9,800 nucleotides of DNA from Christiangramia sp. (GCA_024635735.1 JAGXII010000114.1:1-9800); one strand, 5' to 3'. Positions 1 through 7,153 are shown, counted from the first letter of the stretch. The notes: generated from the sequence alone by a model not told the origin. Numbers and translations: made by a program.

Positions 1-2034
1 CATCTCCACCATAAAAGTAGATTCACCCATCGAAATATTATCGCTGGCACCAACCCTGGTGAAGATCTTATCTACAAGGCCTATTTCAGCCGACTTCGCC
101 GGGACAAAACTGCCCATTTGAGCCATTAAAACAATAAGCGCGGTTTGTCTCAAAATAGCCGACTTACCACTCATATTTGGCCCGGTGATCATGATCACCT
201 GCTGCTCTTCCCTGTCCAGGTGCAGGTTATTGGTCACATATATCTCTCCTGCCGGCAGTTGCTTTTCGATCACGGGTTGACGACCCTCTTCAATATCCAG
301 GGCGTAAGTATCCACAATTTCAGGCTTGCAATAGTTTTCGGCCTGTGCCTGCTGTGCGAAAGAACACAGGCAGTCCAGCCTGGCGATCAATCTTGCATTT
401 TGCTGAACGGGATCTATATAATCTCCCATCCAGGCGATCAGTTTTCCGAAAAGTTCCTGTTCCAGTTGCAGGATCTTCTCCTCGGCGCCAAGGATCTTAG
501 ACTCGTATTCCTTCAACTCTTCTGTGATATACCTTTCGGCATTCACCAGCGTTTGCTTGCGCGTCCACTCTTCGGGCACCTTATCTTTATGGGTATTCCG
601 CACTTCTATATAATACCCGTACACGTTATTATTTCCAATCTTCAGGGAAGAAATACCGGTAATTTCGGTTTCCCTTTTAATCATTTCATCCAGGTAATCT
701 TTTCCGGAAAAAGCGATATTTCTAAGCTCGTCCAGTTCCGAAGAAAAGCCTTTGGCGATCACATTCCCCTTCTGAACATTCACCGGTGCTTCTTCACTGA
801 TGCTTTCTGAAATTTTCTTCCGAAGCAATTCACAGGAATGCAGCTTATCCCCTATCACCTTCAAGGCTTCATTCTCACTTTTTGTAGCTTTTTCCTTTAC
901 CGGAATGATGGCATTCAGTGAGTTCTTAAGCTGATTGACCTCACGCGGACTTATTTTTCCCGTGGCTACTTTGGAGATCAGGCGTTCCAGGTCACTTATT
1001 TCCCGAATCTGATCCTGGATATCGCCAAGCTCTTCAGGGTGTTTAATAAGAAAATCAACCACCTGAAGTCTTTTTTCAATAAGATCGGCATTCTTAAGAG
1101 GCAATGCCAGCCAGCGTTTTAATAGCCGGCCGCCCATAGGAGAGATCGTCTTATCGATAACGTCAAGAAGAGTGACCGCATTCGCCGCGTAGGAATGATA
1201 TAATTCCAGGTTGCGAATCGTAAACCGGTCCATCCAGACGTATTCCTCCTCGGCGATACGGTTGATGCTGCTTATATGCTGAAGCCGGTGATGCCTGGTT
1301 TCGGCAAGGTAATACAACACGGCCCCGGAAGCGATAATGCCTTCCTCCAGATGATCTATCCCGAAACCTTTTAGCGACTTCGTCTGAAAATGTCCGTTTA
1401 AAGTCTCTTCGCCATAATCACTTTTAAAGATCCAGTCGTCCAGGTAAAAACAATGCATGTCTTTCCCGAAATGCTCATTAAACTCCTTTTTATACTTCTT
1501 CTGAACAAGAATCTCACTGGGACCAAAATTTTGAAGCAGCTTATCTATATACTCATGGTTTCCCTGCGCACACAGAAATTCCCCGGTTGAAACATCTAAA
1601 AAAGAGACTCCAAGGTTCTTTTTTCCGAAGTGGACCGCACAGAGAAAATTATTCGATTTGCTTTGCAGAATATCGTCGTTCATCGCAACTCCCGGCGTCA
1701 CCAGTTCGGTTACCCCACGTTTTACGATGGTCTTGGTCATTTTTGGATCTTCCAGCTGGTCGCAGATCGCCACCCTCTGTCCGGCCTTTACCAGCCTGGG
1801 CAAATAGGTATTCAAAGAATGATGCGGAAATCCGGCCAGTTCCATTCTCTCGCCGCCATTATTCCTGTTGGTAAGCACAATATTTAGAATTCGTGCGGCC
1901 TTTACGGCGTCTTCCCCAAAGGTCTTGTAGAAATCCCCTACCCTGAACAGCAACAAGGCATCGGGATATTTCAGCTTGATGCTGTTATACTGCTTCATTA
2001 AAGGAGTTACCTTCTGGGATTTCTTTGCGGCCAA
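1..2034 (-). CDS. mutS: DNA mismatch repair ATPase MutS, C-terminus cut by window edge
   Basis: MutS binds mispaired or looped DNA and recruits MutL. I read one unbroken frame of 678 codons, about 190 residues short of a full-length protein. The order is the N-terminal mismatch-reading domain (about residues 8-120), connector, lever/clamp core with SPMGGRLLKRWL near residue 300, then the ATPase with Walker A GPNMSGKS at residues 618-625 and ASDNISMGESTFMVEM at the edge. Walker B lies outside the window. The start is chosen as TTG at 2034 because flavobacterial MutS begins MAAK-x-KVTPLMKQYN and this frame reads LAAKKSQKVTPLMKQYN; the first ATG (1998) would remove 12 conserved residues, and no ATG lies further upstream before a stop. 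The odd point is residue 37: the Phe-X-Glu motif reads GDFYKTF, with Lys where Glu is expected (E. coli Glu38). Identity is certain; whether it is active is doubtful. Confidence 0.97.
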   Translation of the reverse strand, partial: MAAKKSQKVTPLMKQYNSIKLKYPDALLLFRVGDFYKTFGEDAVKAARILNIVLTNRNNGGERMELAGFPHHSLNTYLPRLVKAGQRVAICDQLEDPKMTKTIVKRGVTELVTPGVAMNDDILQSKSNNFLCAVHFGKKNLGVSFLDVSTGEFLCAQGNHEYIDKLLQNFGPSEILVQKKYKKEFNEHFGKDMHCFYLDDWIFKSDYGEETLNGHFQTKSLKGFGIDHLEEGIIASGAVLYYLAETRHHRLQHISSINRIAEEEYVWMDRFTIRNLELYHSYAANAVTLLDVIDKTISPMGGRLLKRWLALPLKNADLIEKRLQVVDFLIKHPEELGDIQDQIREISDLERLISKVATGKISPREVNQLKNSLNAIIPVKEKATKSENEALKVIGDKLHSCELLRKKISESISEEAPVNVQKGNVIAKGFSSELDELRNIAFSGKDYLDEMIKRETEITGISSLKIGNNNVYGYYIEVRNTHKDKVPEEWTRKQTLVNAERYITEELKEYESKILGAEEKILQLEQELFGKLIAWMGDYIDPVQQNARLIARLDCLCSFAQQAQAENYCKPEIVDTYALDIEEGRQPVIEKQLPAGEIYVTNNLHLDREEQQVIMITGPNMSGKSAILRQTALIVLMAQMGSFVPAKSAEIGLVDKIFTRVGASDNISMGESTFMVEM

Positions 2035-2373
2035 TTTTCCGGAGTTTAATTGATCGCTAAAGTAACCAATCTGCTTTTTTTCAGGAAAATTTTTCGCCCG
2101 TAGTTATAAAGGGTTTTTAAACATTAAGCTCATTCAGAAACCTAAGCATTTTTCAGCATATTTAACGAGAGCTTTTCCGCAGGTTTAAGATTTTGAAGTC
2201 TGTTATATTTCCATAGAAACCAGACCGCGAAAACAGGGAAACCAGGGGCACCATGATTCCGAATTCGCCTATAAAATATCTCGTCTTTCCCTTATCACTC
2301 CATTGAGCGTGGCATGAAAAACAACACAGGGTCAGAGGTGGTGGGACTGCAACCTGAGCCAAGTTCTTCTCCC
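2035..2373. other. Gene-poor stretch upstream of mutS with one orphan open frame
   Basis: No intact gene is supported here. On the minus strand, 2291-2142 is open for 49 codons and ends in TAG. It reads like protein (VFAVWFLWKYNRLQ, then LKPAEKLSLNML) with a hydrophobic stretch followed by a basic tail, but it has no start codon and two stops (TGA TAA) directly upstream. It could be the C-terminal scrap of a lost membrane protein or chance. A 72-codon frame overlapping it (2380-2162) has no family resemblance and is not accepted. No terminator hairpin or promoter consensus is visible. The junction at about 2373, where DUF6090 homology stops abruptly, looks like a deletion or recombination endpoint. 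Confidence 0.4.
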
Positions 2374-2488
2374 AGGGCAATCAAAATCCAAATTACAACA
2401 AGTATAATTTCACCAATCGCGTAAGCAGATAGCGGGTAACTCTGTTTTCTACCAGAAGCCTTTGGCGGATATTTCTGAAAAATGAATC
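2374..2488 (-). pseudogene. N-terminal remnant of a DUF6090-family gene, frameshifted
   Basis: Read on the minus strand, 2488 onward gives FFRNIRQRLLVENRVTRYL in one frame, then YAIGEIILVVIWILIAL after the frame changes. Together they match residues 4-40 of the intact neighbour (FFRNNRQNLLAENRFTRYL, YAIGEIILVVIGILIAL). One base is missing between the Leu and Tyr codons, near 2430. There is no start codon (a TGA sits where the start should be), one conserved Gly is Trp, and homology ends sharply after IAL, so the periplasmic part is gone. It begins only a few bases after the stop of the neighbouring copy, which makes it the third member of a tandem array. I see this directly; the family name rests on recall of DUF6090. 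Confidence 0.85.
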
Positions 2489-2491
2489 AAA

Positions 2492-3250
2492 TCAATAGTT
2501 TTTAAGTTCATCGGCTATCAATTTTTTAAGTCCTTCTGCTTTTGTAATGAGCAGACTACTTATGAAATCAATATTCACAGAGGTGTAAAAGGAGATATGC
2601 TTTACACGATTATAGAATTCTTTGTCTTCTTTAATTGTATTTAGATTAAAACTTACTCCATTATATAATTCCGCGGGATCAGGATTCATTAAATTAGAAC
2701 CTTCAGGCATACCATTAAGGTGGCCTATGGCCGACCTTTCGGTTTCTTTTAAACTTAGATTATAGGATGATACAATTTGCCGATAATCTTCAACTTCAGT
2801 TTGGTAGTTAGCCAGTGCCTTTTTAAGATTTTCTGATTTAATGTATGATAATTTACCTGTACTAAGGATTTCACTATAGGTAGGAAAGGTTTGAGAGTAA
2901 TCCATAATCCAACCCACCCGGGTTATGGCCGTAATAAACATGGTAGAATCGGTTACCTTTTGTTCGTCGATTGATTTAAGAATATAATCTGCCCAATCTT
3001 TTCGAGACCTTAAGCCACTTTGTTGTTCTATTAGATTATCGATATCCGCTTCAACGTCTAACTTAAGATTACTCAACAAGACCCTGGTTTCTTTACGTTC
3101 TATGCGGTCCTGGTTCCAATTGTTGATTTGGAGCGCGATCAAAATCCCTATTACTACAAGAATTATTTCACCTATAGCATATACCAGATATCTTGTAAAT
3201 CTATTTTCAGCGAGTAAATTCTGGCGGTTATTTCGGAAAAAACTAAGCAT
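2492..3250 (-). CDS. DUF6090-family single-pass membrane protein (intact copy)
   Basis: This is a 252-residue protein of the DUF6090 family, common in Bacteroidota and of unknown function. A short basic N-terminus (FFRNNRQNLLAENRFTRYL) is followed by one membrane segment at about residues 23-42 containing the family signature YAIGEIILVVIGILIALQINNWN. About 200 residues then probably lie in the periplasm; they look mostly helical and include a 50-60-residue charged stretch after the membrane. The ATG at 3250 places the signature at the usual distance. The gene starts 21 bases after the original end of the upstream paralogue, so the two were probably cotranscribed. It ends in TGA and is followed almost at once by the remnant of a third copy. 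No enzymatic motif is visible, and it is the only undamaged copy of the three. Confidence 0.88.
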   Translation of the reverse strand: MLSFFRNNRQNLLAENRFTRYLVYAIGEIILVVIGILIALQINNWNQDRIERKETRVLLSNLKLDVEADIDNLIEQQSGLRSRKDWADYILKSIDEQKVTDSTMFITAITRVGWIMDYSQTFPTYSEILSTGKLSYIKSENLKKALANYQTEVEDYRQIVSSYNLSLKETERSAIGHLNGMPEGSNLMNPDPAELYNGVSFNLNTIKEDKEFYNRVKHISFYTSVNIDFISSLLITKAEGLKKLIADELKNY

Positions 3251-3271
3251 GTCTATTATTTAAATTCTCAA

Positions 3272-3379
3272 TTAGATTTCTGTTTCTTTAATCAATTGCA
3301 GCATGGTTTTTCTTGCTTCCCTAAGCCTTCTTCTGGTGGTTTTGTACATATATAATTTGTCATCGATATAATTCTCAAA
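3272..3379 (-). pseudogene. Displaced C-terminal tail of the truncated DUF6090 gene
   Basis: Directly after the TGA at 3382-3380 and in the same frame, 35 codons read FENYIDDKLYMYKTTRRR and then a basic, helical RLREARKTMLQLIKETEI before TAA at 3274-3272. An ending with a basic helix suits the family, and the natural stop lies 21 bases before the ATG of the next paralogue, as expected inside an operon. It has no plausible start of its own apart from an internal ATG giving a very short peptide, so it is unlikely to be translated unless TGA is read through. Confidence 0.8.
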
Positions 3380-4009
3380 TCAGGAATCAGACAATAGGAT
3401 TTTGTTTGCATTAAAAATAGTAGATGACCTGTAATCAAACTCTTCTGCTTTGGTATCGACATTTCGGAGAGACCCGTTTTCCTTTAAATACACAATGATT
3501 TCTTCTCCTGTTTTCTCCGTGCGGTATTGCACTTCTACCATTTCATTTTGTTGCCGGGACCATTTGTAAAGAAGTAGTTTTAATCGCTCGCTTTTTAGAT
3601 TCGCAATGCTTCCGGAATTATTCAAATTATTTAATAAATATTCACTCGGTTTCCAGCTGGGAGATGCAAGGGCCTTGCTGAGTAAAATATCCAGGGAATC
3701 TATAGGATACTCTGAAGGTTCGGGAGCAAATCGATCGAATACCGTTTCCAGTGAAAATATCACCTTATCTACCTCAACAGCTATAGAATCCAGATCTTTC
3801 AGGTTATCCTGAAATTCTCCTCTAAGGTTTATAAGAAGTTCCCTTTCCTGGGAAGCCAGTTTTCGTTGTTCATTCCATTGGTTAACCTGCAACGCGATCA
3901 AAATCCCTATTACCACAAGGATTATTTCGCCTATGGCATATTTTAGATACTTTGAAGTCTTTCCTTCACTAATAAGGTTTTTGCGGATGTTACGAAAGAG
4001 TTTTATCAT
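3380..4009 (-). CDS. DUF6090-family membrane protein, truncated by in-frame TGA
   Basis: This paralogue of the downstream gene shares its N-terminal layout: basic FRNIRKNLISE, membrane segment at about residues 23-42 with YAIGEIILVVIGILIALQVNQWNEQRK, then a probably periplasmic helical region. The frame stops at codon 210 (TGA, 3382-3380). The same frame then stays open for 35 more codons to TAA at 3272, and those codons give a family-like basic C-terminus. Full length would be 245 residues, close to the 252 of the intact copy. The expected residue at codon 210 is unknown; Trp (TGG to TGA) fits a single transition. The shortened protein keeps its membrane anchor and might still be made. It is the first gene of the tandem pair, 115 bases downstream of the DUF3472-like gene. 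Confidence 0.8.
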   Translation of the reverse strand: MIKLFRNIRKNLISEGKTSKYLKYAIGEIILVVIGILIALQVNQWNEQRKLASQERELLINLRGEFQDNLKDLDSIAVEVDKVIFSLETVFDRFAPEPSEYPIDSLDILLSKALASPSWKPSEYLLNNLNNSGSIANLKSERLKLLLYKWSRQQNEMVEVQYRTEKTGEEIIVYLKENGSLRNVDTKAEEFDYRSSTIFNANKILLSDS

Positions 4010-4124
4010 CGTACTAATTATTGCTTTTGGAATTCTAATATTTCCCTTTATATTTTATAACTAACAGCAAACCAGTGATGCTTGCCGTTTCTTTCAATTG
4101 AAATATTCCTTTTTTAGCACAATT

Positions 4125-4922
4125 TCACAACCCAGTTTCTGATTGATAACTCTCTGGTCCTGTAGCGCGGATTCGGGCAACGCTTTTACATTCGCCATAA
4201 GCAGAATAAACTACATTGATGGGTTTAACGGTTCCGTTATTTAATGTTGGGTATTTATAGGTGGTCTTGGTATATTGAATATCACTACACGGGTGGCGTT
4301 GCCTATCTTGGTTTCCATAAAACTCCACAAAATCCACCGAATCACTGCTAAGCCCTTTAAATTTTGAGGGCACTAAAATCTTACCAATAAATTCTGTTTG
4401 CTCGGTAGCAATATCCGTAACCCAAGCCCCCCACCAGTGGTCATTATCAGCATCACTCACTGCGCCCAAATCCCACACGCGGAGTTGGTACATGCGTCCT
4501 TCTTGCCAGTTATAATTAATACGGCAAGACCATCCACTGCCTTCATGACCAAAGGAACTGGAAGTTCCATCAGGGGCGCTTGCGGCATTTTTTGCATTCC
4601 ATATTGAAAAAAGTGCAATCTTCGTGTTTTCGCAATTATTGTTAGTCACTGTTTGTAAGCCCATATAGGCCGCATCACCGCCAACAAACCAATATTGATG
4701 TGCCCAATAATAGGTAGGAGCTTCTTTTTCTATAGTTAAATAAAAGTCCAAATTATAATAACCTATCTTTTGTCCTTCTGCATCTGTTGGTTCTGGGGGA
4801 TACTTAAAAGACGCTGAGGTCATCCCACAGGGAGATTTAAAATCTGGGCCACCGTTTTGGGCGAAAGCTAAAGTACTAATGATTAACAGTGATAGTTTGA
4901 AGGCAATCTTTAAAGTTTTCAT
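4125..4922 (-). CDS. Secreted DUF3472-like protein
   Basis: This 265-residue protein has a clear signal peptide (residues 1-21, cleavage after AFA before Q22). The mature part resembles the DUF3472 family: an aromatic beta-rich body (YYWAHQYWFVGGDAAYMGLQ at 71-90), then ALFSIWNA at 103-110, then the hallmark FGHEGSGW at 124-131 followed by CRINYNW, EGRMYQLRVW and WWGAWVTD. Five Cys outside the signal peptide (32, 97, 133 and two near the C-terminus) could allow disulfides in the envelope. DUF3472 members are often predicted carbohydrate-associated, but no catalytic residue can be assigned. It follows the SDR by 30 bases and is probably cotranscribed with it. It has its own signal peptide although the frame is the same as the SDR, which shows that the SDR TAG is a working stop. 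Confidence 0.72.
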   Translation of the reverse strand: MKTLKIAFKLSLLIISTLAFAQNGGPDFKSPCGMTSASFKYPPEPTDAEGQKIGYYNLDFYLTIEKEAPTYYWAHQYWFVGGDAAYMGLQTVTNNNCENTKIALFSIWNAKNAASAPDGTSSSFGHEGSGWSCRINYNWQEGRMYQLRVWDLGAVSDADNDHWWGAWVTDIATEQTEFIGKILVPSKFKGLSSDSVDFVEFYGNQDRQRHPCSDIQYTKTTYKYPTLNNGTVKPINVVYSAYGECKSVARIRATGPESYQSETGL

Positions 4923-4952
4923 AAGTGTTGGTTTAAATTGCTTAAAAATTAT

Positions 4953-5807
4953 CTACCTCGCATTCAACCCAAATGTATTTTGCACGGCTTCGTACCAATC
5001 GTCATCGTTTGTAGCATTCCAATCAATCCATTGTTCATCAGTCATAGAAGCTCTCCATGCAATAAATGGTTCTGCATCTGGGCCAACAGGATGTCTTAAT
5101 TTCCAAGTATTGCTTTCTGCAATTTCCAAAATTTTGTCAGCCACAAGTTTAGGTGGTGTTGGTGTTTGAAGTGATGCTGAAAAAAGGCCTGCCAAACGTT
5201 TGGAATTTGGATAAATTGATTTTTCATCTACTGAAATATTATTTGCCATTTGTGTATTGATGATGCCTGGTTCTACGATGGCAACCTTAACATTAAATGG
5301 TTTCATTTCTTGGGCAAGTGCTTCACTAATAGCTTCAAGCGCAAATTTACTTGCTGCATAAGCACCCAAAGGACTATTGGCAATTTTACCTGATATTGAA
5401 GCGACATTAATAATGCAACCTTTTTTGTTTTTTCGCATGCTTGGCAGCAAAGCTTTTGTAGATCTTAGTACCCCCAAATAATTGGTGTTCATAACGGATT
5501 GAAAATCGTCAATCGACATCTCTTCAATTGAGCCATGACGTTCAATCCCAGCGTTATTAACAAGTACATCCATTGAACCGTGTTTTTGTAAGATATCATC
5601 CATGCATTGCTTTACGGAAGCATCAGAATCGACATCCAATTTAGATATTGTGATGTCCAAAGATTCATTTTTGATTTTTTGTTTAAAATCGGAAGCTGAC
5701 TCGAGGTTACGCATAGTGGCAAACACCTTATAGCCTTCGCGACCGAATGTTAATGCTGTTTCAAGGCCAATGCCTTTGCTTGTTCCTGTAACGAGTACTG
5801 TTTTCAT
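4953..5807 (-). CDS. Short-chain dehydrogenase/reductase (classical SDR)
   Basis: This is a 284-residue NAD(P)-dependent oxidoreductase of the classical SDR family, cytoplasmic, acting on an alcohol or carbonyl group of an unknown substrate. Visible motifs are cofactor loop TGTSKGIG at 7-14, NNAG at 84-87, Asn109, and the catalytic Ser137, Tyr150 and Lys154 (YAASK). The post-catalytic EPG is at 179-181. Arg33 after the second strand suggests NADP(H) preference (inference). The length and the long C-terminal tail with many Trp and Asp recall 17-beta-hydroxysteroid-dehydrogenase-like SDRs. All catalytic residues are present, so it looks active, unlike several neighbours. It ends in TAG 30 bases before the signal-peptide gene for the DUF3472-like protein. 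Confidence 0.93.
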   Translation of the reverse strand: MKTVLVTGTSKGIGLETALTFGREGYKVFATMRNLESASDFKQKIKNESLDITISKLDVDSDASVKQCMDDILQKHGSMDVLVNNAGIERHGSIEEMSIDDFQSVMNTNYLGVLRSTKALLPSMRKNKKGCIINVASISGKIANSPLGAYAASKFALEAISEALAQEMKPFNVKVAIVEPGIINTQMANNISVDEKSIYPNSKRLAGLFSASLQTPTPPKLVADKILEIAESNTWKLRHPVGPDAEPFIAWRASMTDEQWIDWNATNDDDWYEAVQNTFGLNAR

Positions 5808-5935
5808 AATTTATTTTTTGTTTTTGGAAAAACTAATTTACATATAGCGGTACCAACGACAATTAATTCAAAATTTAAGATTCGCTTACATACACTACAC
5901 TTTAGCATACCCTTGCCTATGGTAAAAACCAATCT

Positions 5936-6202
5936 TTAAACATCTACTTGCATCGATACGGTAATCGGTCTCAACACGGTGTGCCTTTTTTGTGCTTCTA
6001 AGCTGACCGGACTTTCAAGCATTGCTTTAAACTTTTCCATATCCGTAACTTCGGCTACGATTACTATCGAATTGGGATCATCCGTATCCTGAAAGGTTTT
6101 AAAATTGGAAATAGAGGGTGTAAATAATTTTACCCGATCTGGATGTCCTTTAAGCCATGTGTTGAAATCGCCTACTTTGTGACGTGCTACTATTGTTGTC
6201 AT
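5936..6202 (-). CDS. Small ABM-like (dimeric ferredoxin-fold) cytoplasmic protein
   Basis: The 88-residue product has no signal peptide. The pattern is a beta strand (MTTIVARHKV), helix (FNTWLKGHPDRVKLF), strand/turn (FKTFQDTDDPNSIVIVAEV), helix (MEKFKAMLE) and final strand (LRPITVSMQV). This is the usual order of the dimeric alpha/beta-barrel family that includes antibiotic-biosynthesis monooxygenases and many proteins of unknown role. The Asp-rich turn DTDDPNS is typical of one bacterial branch. No cofactor site is visible. It lies between the SnoaL-like gene and the SDR, 128 bases from the SDR start, so cotranscription is possible but not shown. Function is unknown; a cofactor-free monooxygenase, an isomerase or a substrate-binding role are all possible. 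Confidence 0.8.
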   Translation of the reverse strand: MTTIVARHKVGDFNTWLKGHPDRVKLFTPSISNFKTFQDTDDPNSIVIVAEVTDMEKFKAMLESPVSLEAQKRHTVLRPITVSMQVDV

Positions 6203-6271
6203 AGTATTGTAATTTAAATTGTTATTGCCTACTATATTCGGTTTTCGGCTTGCTCCGTTTTAGTTTAAAAT

Positions 6272-6688
6272 TTAATTAGTTTCTGCATCCGCAAGTCCCT
6301 TGGTATCAACATACTGCTAGAATGCGATCACTTTCCCATCTTTTAATGTCCAGAGATGTGCCGCCTGAAAGTTATATTCTTTTCCTGTATTTTTATTTTT
6401 CCCGATATAGCGCAGCGTAGCCAACACCTGGTTATTGCTCATTTCGTGACGCTGAATGTCTTCCAGTTTAAAATATTCATTATCTGCCCCAATTCGTGCA
6501 AAAACACCTTTAAGTACTGCATCTGGGCCCACATATGGATTTCCATCTGCATAGGTATTTCCTTCTGCTTCGTTCCAAATAATATTTTCGTCCATCAGGG
6601 CAACGGCACCAGGAATATCTCCCGAGCTAAAGTCTTTATATAAAGTTGCGATAACATCCATATTTCCCGGGTCAGAAATTAATCCCAA
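6272..6688 (-). pseudogene. Second SnoaL-like domain, in frame after TAG, with another internal TAG
   Basis: This segment continues the frame of the upstream SnoaL-like gene directly after its TAG (6691-6689). It reads LGLISDPGN, then a second NTF2/SnoaL fold: MDVIATLYKDF, helices, WNEAEG, LATLRYIG, AAHLWTLKDGKVIAF. A second TAG follows (6319-6317), and the frame then continues QYVDTKGLADAETN to TAA at 6274-6272. The family ending is usually F-Q-Q-Y-V-D-T, so the TAG stands where Gln is expected. Starts available for independent translation are TTG at 6688 or ATG at 6661, giving 114-123 residues without the last strand. With both TAG codons restored as Gln, one 293-residue two-domain protein would run from 7153 to 6272. 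It is probably a pseudogene or a split gene. Confidence 0.75.
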
Positions 6689-7153
6689 CTACTGCATAAA
6701 CACCATACTATCCATAAAATCCTGTTCCTGCGCTATTTTACCGTTTTTCATTTTTACAAGGGTTACCCCATCTACATCTACCGTTTTACCGGTGGCCGGA
6801 ATTCCGAAGAAATCACCTGTATGAGTACCTTTAAAATTCCATTGCTTAACAATTTTATCGCCCTGTCCAAAAACATCTTTTATTGTAAAAGTTATATCAG
6901 AAAATCCCGTTAAATAATTCTGGTAATAGGCCTTAAAACCTTCAATACCCACAATATTTTCGGGACTGGTTACAAGTACTACGTTGGGATCGAAATTTTG
7001 ATTGTTAATCTTATCTATTTCACGTTTGTTTACAATATCATCCCAAACCTGGGTATACATTTTTATATTTTCCTGAGTGGTGTTCTTTTGAGCAAAAGAT
7101 GGTAAAAAACTCAAAAAGGCAAGTGTTACTAATGCGGCAAATGAATTTTTCAT
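6689..7153 (-). CDS. Exported SnoaL-like (ester-cyclase type) protein, first half of a broken two-domain gene
   Basis: This 154-residue reading frame opens with a signal peptide (residues 1-21, cleavage after SFA before Q22). One SnoaL-like/NTF2 fold follows, with the cyclase-type core FKGTHTGDFFGIPATGKTV, then a strand with D-G-V-T-L, KNGKI and EQDFMDSM near the end. SnoaL-like proteins are cone-shaped folds that include polyketide cyclases, isomerases and many uncharacterised binding proteins. Members of this branch often end in MQQLGL; here the frame reads FMQ, TAG, LGLIS, so the TAG falls exactly where the second Gln belongs (CAG to TAG). The first domain may still fold alone. Its start lies 89 bases downstream of the hairpin terminator, so it should have its own promoter, although I see no clear one. 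Confidence 0.8.
   Translation of the reverse strand: MKNSFAALVTLAFLSFLPSFAQKNTTQENIKMYTQVWDDIVNKREIDKINNQNFDPNVVLVTSPENIVGIEGFKAYYQNYLTGFSDITFTIKDVFGQGDKIVKQWNFKGTHTGDFFGIPATGKTVDVDGVTLVKMKNGKIAQEQDFMDSMVFMQ

Noticed and set aside
145..810. 221-codon plus-strand open frame inside mutS
   Set aside because: It is the antisense shadow of a clearly conserved MutS frame; the residues show no domain. The same holds for the plus-strand frames at 1587-1887.
2325..2360. tRNA T-arm-like text (GGTTGCAGTCCC and CCACCACCTC on the minus strand)
   Set aside because: The arms do not pair, and no D-arm, anticodon arm or acceptor stem can be built around it.
2162..2380. 72-codon minus-strand open frame upstream of mutS
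   Set aside because: It has Cys/Pro-rich wording without family resemblance and overlaps the frame of the more protein-like 49-codon stretch; its start lies next to the DUF6090 remnant edge.
4010..4124. Extension of the DUF3472-like protein past its TGA (about 29 further open codons)
   Set aside because: The continuing residues do not look like a family C-terminus and the current end is plausible, unlike the DUF6090 and SnoaL cases.
4398..4607. Plus-strand open frames at 3606-3812, 4398-4607, 4879-5169, 6356-6643, 7368-7637, 8234-8419 and 8542-8812
   Set aside because: Each lies antisense to a supported minus-strand gene and shows no signal peptide, domain or conserved motif.
6311..6319. 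Programmed readthrough motif of the TAG-CAR-YYA type at the second TAG
   Set aside because: The TAG CAG part fits, but the next codon is TAT rather than YYA, and the first TAG lacks the motif.
4953..6691. Reassignment of TAG to Gln in this organism
   Set aside because: The SDR ends in TAG at a normal place, and the frame runs without another stop into the signal peptide of the next exported protein; reading TAG as Gln would fuse them. Local mutation or suppression is the simpler reading.
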